Notes under the pieces: model-generated
What the model was told of the DNA's origin: nothing
Seen by the model: the letters and a program-made list of their open reading frames with translations, nothing else
Databases searched by the model: none
Position numbers and translations under genes: made by a program
Shown: one piece after another, positions 6,372 through 8,384 of the stretch
Numbering within the stretch: position 1 is the stretch's first letter
Layout: every line of letters starts with the position of its first letter
DNA from: UMGS1532 sp045594795
GTDB lineage: Bacteria > Bacillota > Clostridia > Oscillospirales > Acutalibacteraceae
NCBI GenBank assembly: GCA_045594795.1
Contig: JAZNZF010000060.1
Span: 1 to 8,384 of the forward strand
DNA length: 8,384 nt
Reading direction: 5' to 3'

Positions 6372-8333
6372 ATGAAGCAAACAAGCAAGTATAATTCTTT
6401 TATTTCGCTTTATATCGTTTTACTTTTGTTACTTGCGGTTAACACTGTTGTTGCATTTTTTATTAGTTTTAAAATGTGCTTTATATCTGCCGCAATAACT
6501 TTAGCTGGCGTTGTTGTAACTATTTTTCGCTTATCCAATTTTAACGCTTCTTTTAAGCAGTTACTCTTAGCGCTCGAACAAGGGGCTACAATTAAATCAA
6601 AAACTCTTTCTGCGTTTGGTATACCCGCGATTATAACCTCCGAGAATAACGAAATAATCTGGTATAACGATTCATTTTCAAAATATACCAAAAACTTACA
6701 ATATTATGGGTACGATATTTCTACACTCTTTAATGTAGATTTAGTTTCACTCGAAGCGAATTCTATATGCGAGGCTTCATTTGGCGGAAGAGAGTTTGAT
6801 ATGTTCAGGGCGTATGTTCCTTCTGCTGACGGTGGCTACTATATTTATTATTTAATTGATAATACGTCTTTAAAGCGTACCGCACGCGAGTATTTTGCTA
6901 CAAGACCGGTTGTAATTATGATTACTACCGATAATTTTAACGAAACCTTGCGTAATTCTAAAGATAGTGAGCGTTCTGCGTTTTTAGGTGCAGTACACGG
7001 CGAGATTGAAAATTGGCTTGCTAAAACTAACTGCATAAGCGTTAATATTGGCGCAGGTTCTATACAGGTTGTTTTAGATGAACGCGGTCTTAGAGAATTA
7101 ACCGAAACAAAATTTTCTGTTCTTGATAGCGTTAGAAAACTTAAGCTTGGCGAATATAGTGGCGTAACCCTATCGGTTGGTGTTGGTAAAGGTGGCGCAA
7201 ACTATAACGAAACAGAAATGCTATCTAAACAGGCATTGGAAATGGCGCAAAGCAGAGGCGGCGACCAGGTTGCCATAAAAAACAGTAAAAATGAATACAA
7301 ATTTTTTGGTGGAGTATCACGCGCTGTAGAGCGGAGAACTAAGGTTAGAGCTCGAACAGTTTCCTCGGCAGTTCAAGAAATGATTTCTGCTTCCAGCAAG
7401 GTAATACTGATGGGTCATAAATATTCTGACCTTGACTGTCTTGGTGCAGCGTATGCTTTAGCCTCGGTTAGCGTTGACCTAAATAAAAGCGCTTACGTGG
7501 TTTTTGATAAGGATAAAACCCTTGCGTTGCCTTTATATAAAGAAATTATAAAAAAAGATAATCGTGTTACATTCACTAAAGGGGACAACCTTGACGAGCT
7601 TATTGACGAGAAGACCCTGCTTATAGTTTTAGATACCCACAGGGCAGCTTTTTTGGAAAACGAAGAGCTTTATAATAAGATTGGTAACGTTATTGTTATT
7701 GACCACCACAGAAAAGCCGTTGATGCCATAGATAATGCTGTTATTTTCTATCACGAAACCGCTGCATCATCTGCTTGCGAAATGGTATCAGAATTAATAG
7801 AGTATATGCAGGGTGCAAAAATCACACCGACAGTTGCAAACGCTTTGCTTGGCGGTATTGTGCTTGACACTAAAAACTTTTTCTTGCACACAGGTGTGCG
7901 CACTTTTGAGGCCGCATCAAAACTTAAGGGTTATGGTGCTGATACTATTAAGGTTAAGCGTATGTCTTCAGACAATATGCGAACATATTCGCGAAAATCG
8001 TTAATTGTTTCTAAAACCGAGTTATATAATAACTGTGCTATTGCATTTGACGACCTTAGTGATGAAGTAACGCGAATAGCGGCATCGCAGTCAGCCGATG
8101 AAATGCTTTATTTAGAAGGTGTTAAAGCTTCGTTTGTTTTGTTTAAAACAGAGGACACAGTAAATATTTCAGCGCGTTCGTACGGCGAAATTAACGTTCA
8201 ACTTATTATGGAAAGTCTTGGCGGTGGCGGCCATCAGAATATGGCAGCGTGTCAACTAAATGTACCCGATATTGATTCAGCTAAGGCAGATTTAATAAAA
8301 GCAATAGATAACTATTTTAACCAAGGAGTGTAA
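6372..8333 (+). CDS. gdpP: GdpP, membrane-bound cyclic-di-AMP phosphodiesterase (PAS, degenerate GGDEF, DHH-DHHA1)
   Basis: GdpP hydrolyses c-di-AMP to pApA and so sets the level of this second messenger, which controls potassium and osmolyte balance and cell-wall stress. The 653-aa protein (B. subtilis GdpP 659 aa) has two N-terminal membrane helices (about 11-33 and 36-53), a PAS-like region (about 80-165), a degenerate GGDEF domain (about 175-305) in which the signature is lost but the family segment SVGVGKGG...RGGDQVAIK remains, and the DHH domain. Metal ligands are visible in MGHKYSDLD (His349, Asp353, Asp355), DTH (Asp421), IDHHR (444-446) and VLDTK (Asp499). The DHHA1 motif GGGGH is at 617-621. 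All catalytic residues are present, so it should be active. GGGAGG lies six bases before the ATG. It sits 31 bp after RNase J and 4 bp before rplI, indicating co-transcription. The DHH-only NrnA-type enzymes are excluded by the membrane, PAS and GGDEF parts. Confidence 0.96.
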   Translation: MKQTSKYNSFISLYIVLLLLLAVNTVVAFFISFKMCFISAAITLAGVVVTIFRLSNFNASFKQLLLALEQGATIKSKTLSAFGIPAIITSENNEIIWYNDSFSKYTKNLQYYGYDISTLFNVDLVSLEANSICEASFGGREFDMFRAYVPSADGGYYIYYLIDNTSLKRTAREYFATRPVVIMITTDNFNETLRNSKDSERSAFLGAVHGEIENWLAKTNCISVNIGAGSIQVVLDERGLRELTETKFSVLDSVRKLKLGEYSGVTLSVGVGKGGANYNETEMLSKQALEMAQSRGGDQVAIKNSKNEYKFFGGVSRAVERRTKVRARTVSSAVQEMISASSKVILMGHKYSDLDCLGAAYALASVSVDLNKSAYVVFDKDKTLALPLYKEIIKKDNRVTFTKGDNLDELIDEKTLLIVLDTHRAAFLENEELYNKIGNVIVIDHHRKAVDAIDNAVIFYHETAASSACEMVSELIEYMQGAKITPTVANALLGGIVLDTKNFFLHTGVRTFEAASKLKGYGADTIKVKRMSSDNMRTYSRKSLIVSKTELYNNCAIAFDDLSDEVTRIAASQSADEMLYLEGVKASFVLFKTEDTVNISARSYGEINVQLIMESLGGGGHQNMAACQLNVPDIDSAKADLIKAIDNYFNQGV

Positions 8334-8337
8334 TTAT

Positions 8338-8384
8338 ATGAAGGTTGTTTTAACTGCAGACGTTAAAGGAAAAGGTAAAAAAGG
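8338..8384 (+). CDS. rplI: Ribosomal protein L9, N-terminal fragment cut by the window edge
   Basis: Only the first 15 complete codons are present. They read MKVVLTADVKGKGKK, the highly conserved start of bacterial L9, where the Gly/Lys-rich loop contacts 23S rRNA. AAGGAG (8323-8328) lies 9 bases before the ATG and overlaps the last codons of gdpP; the intergenic gap is 4 bp. The order gdpP-rplI, usually followed by the replicative helicase dnaB/dnaC, is common in Firmicutes and supports the call despite the short fragment. Confidence 0.9.
   Translation, partial: MKVVLTADVKGKGKK

Noticed and set aside
1..8384. Mobile elements, CRISPR arrays, tRNA or rRNA genes, toxin-antitoxin or defence genes
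   Set aside because: No terminal repeats, regularly spaced repeats, cloverleaf-like sequence, transposase or integrase motifs were seen. Nearly all the DNA is covered by recognisable core genes, and the two largest gaps (about 130 and 218 bp) hold only control signals.

Overview
The window looks like chromosomal core DNA from an endospore-forming member of the Clostridia. It is AT-rich, uses strong GGAGG-type ribosome binding sites, and carries an intact spoIVA, a gene restricted to spore formers. The order RNase J, GdpP, L9 and the style of the FeoB and RNase J proteins suggest a Ruminococcaceae/Oscillospirales-like lineage, but that is inference from general knowledge and not a placement. 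I see no mobile element, CRISPR array, tRNA, rRNA or phage signature.

The window is two divergent transcription units that meet at a shared control region of about 218 bp (4278-4495). Leftward from there run feoA, feoB, spoIVA and, beyond a strong terminator, the N-terminus of an integral membrane protein cut by the window edge. feoA and feoB form the ferrous-iron uptake module and are tightly coupled. spoIVA follows feoB after 67 bp. In that gap, and almost touching the feoB stop codon, is a good match to a sigma-E (mother-cell sporulation) promoter. No terminator is visible between feoB and spoIVA. The terminator after spoIVA is a perfect 17-bp stem that starts inside the spoIVA stop codon.

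Rightward runs a housekeeping operon: RNase J (mRNA decay and maturation, with a disordered Asn/Lys/Thr/Gln-rich N-terminal extension of about 60 residues), then GdpP (membrane-bound c-di-AMP phosphodiesterase), then the first 15 codons of rplI (ribosomal protein L9). Gaps are 31 bp and 4 bp with no terminator, so the three are probably co-transcribed from a sigma-A promoter at 4403-4431. L9 after GdpP is a widespread Firmicutes arrangement.

Every long ORF has a recognisable product except the partial gene at the left edge. I found no convincing undescribed system. The points worth a second look are the wiring around spoIVA (sporulation promoter behind an iron operon, terminator overlapping the stop codon), the charged extension on RNase J, and a short palindrome in the divergent control region.
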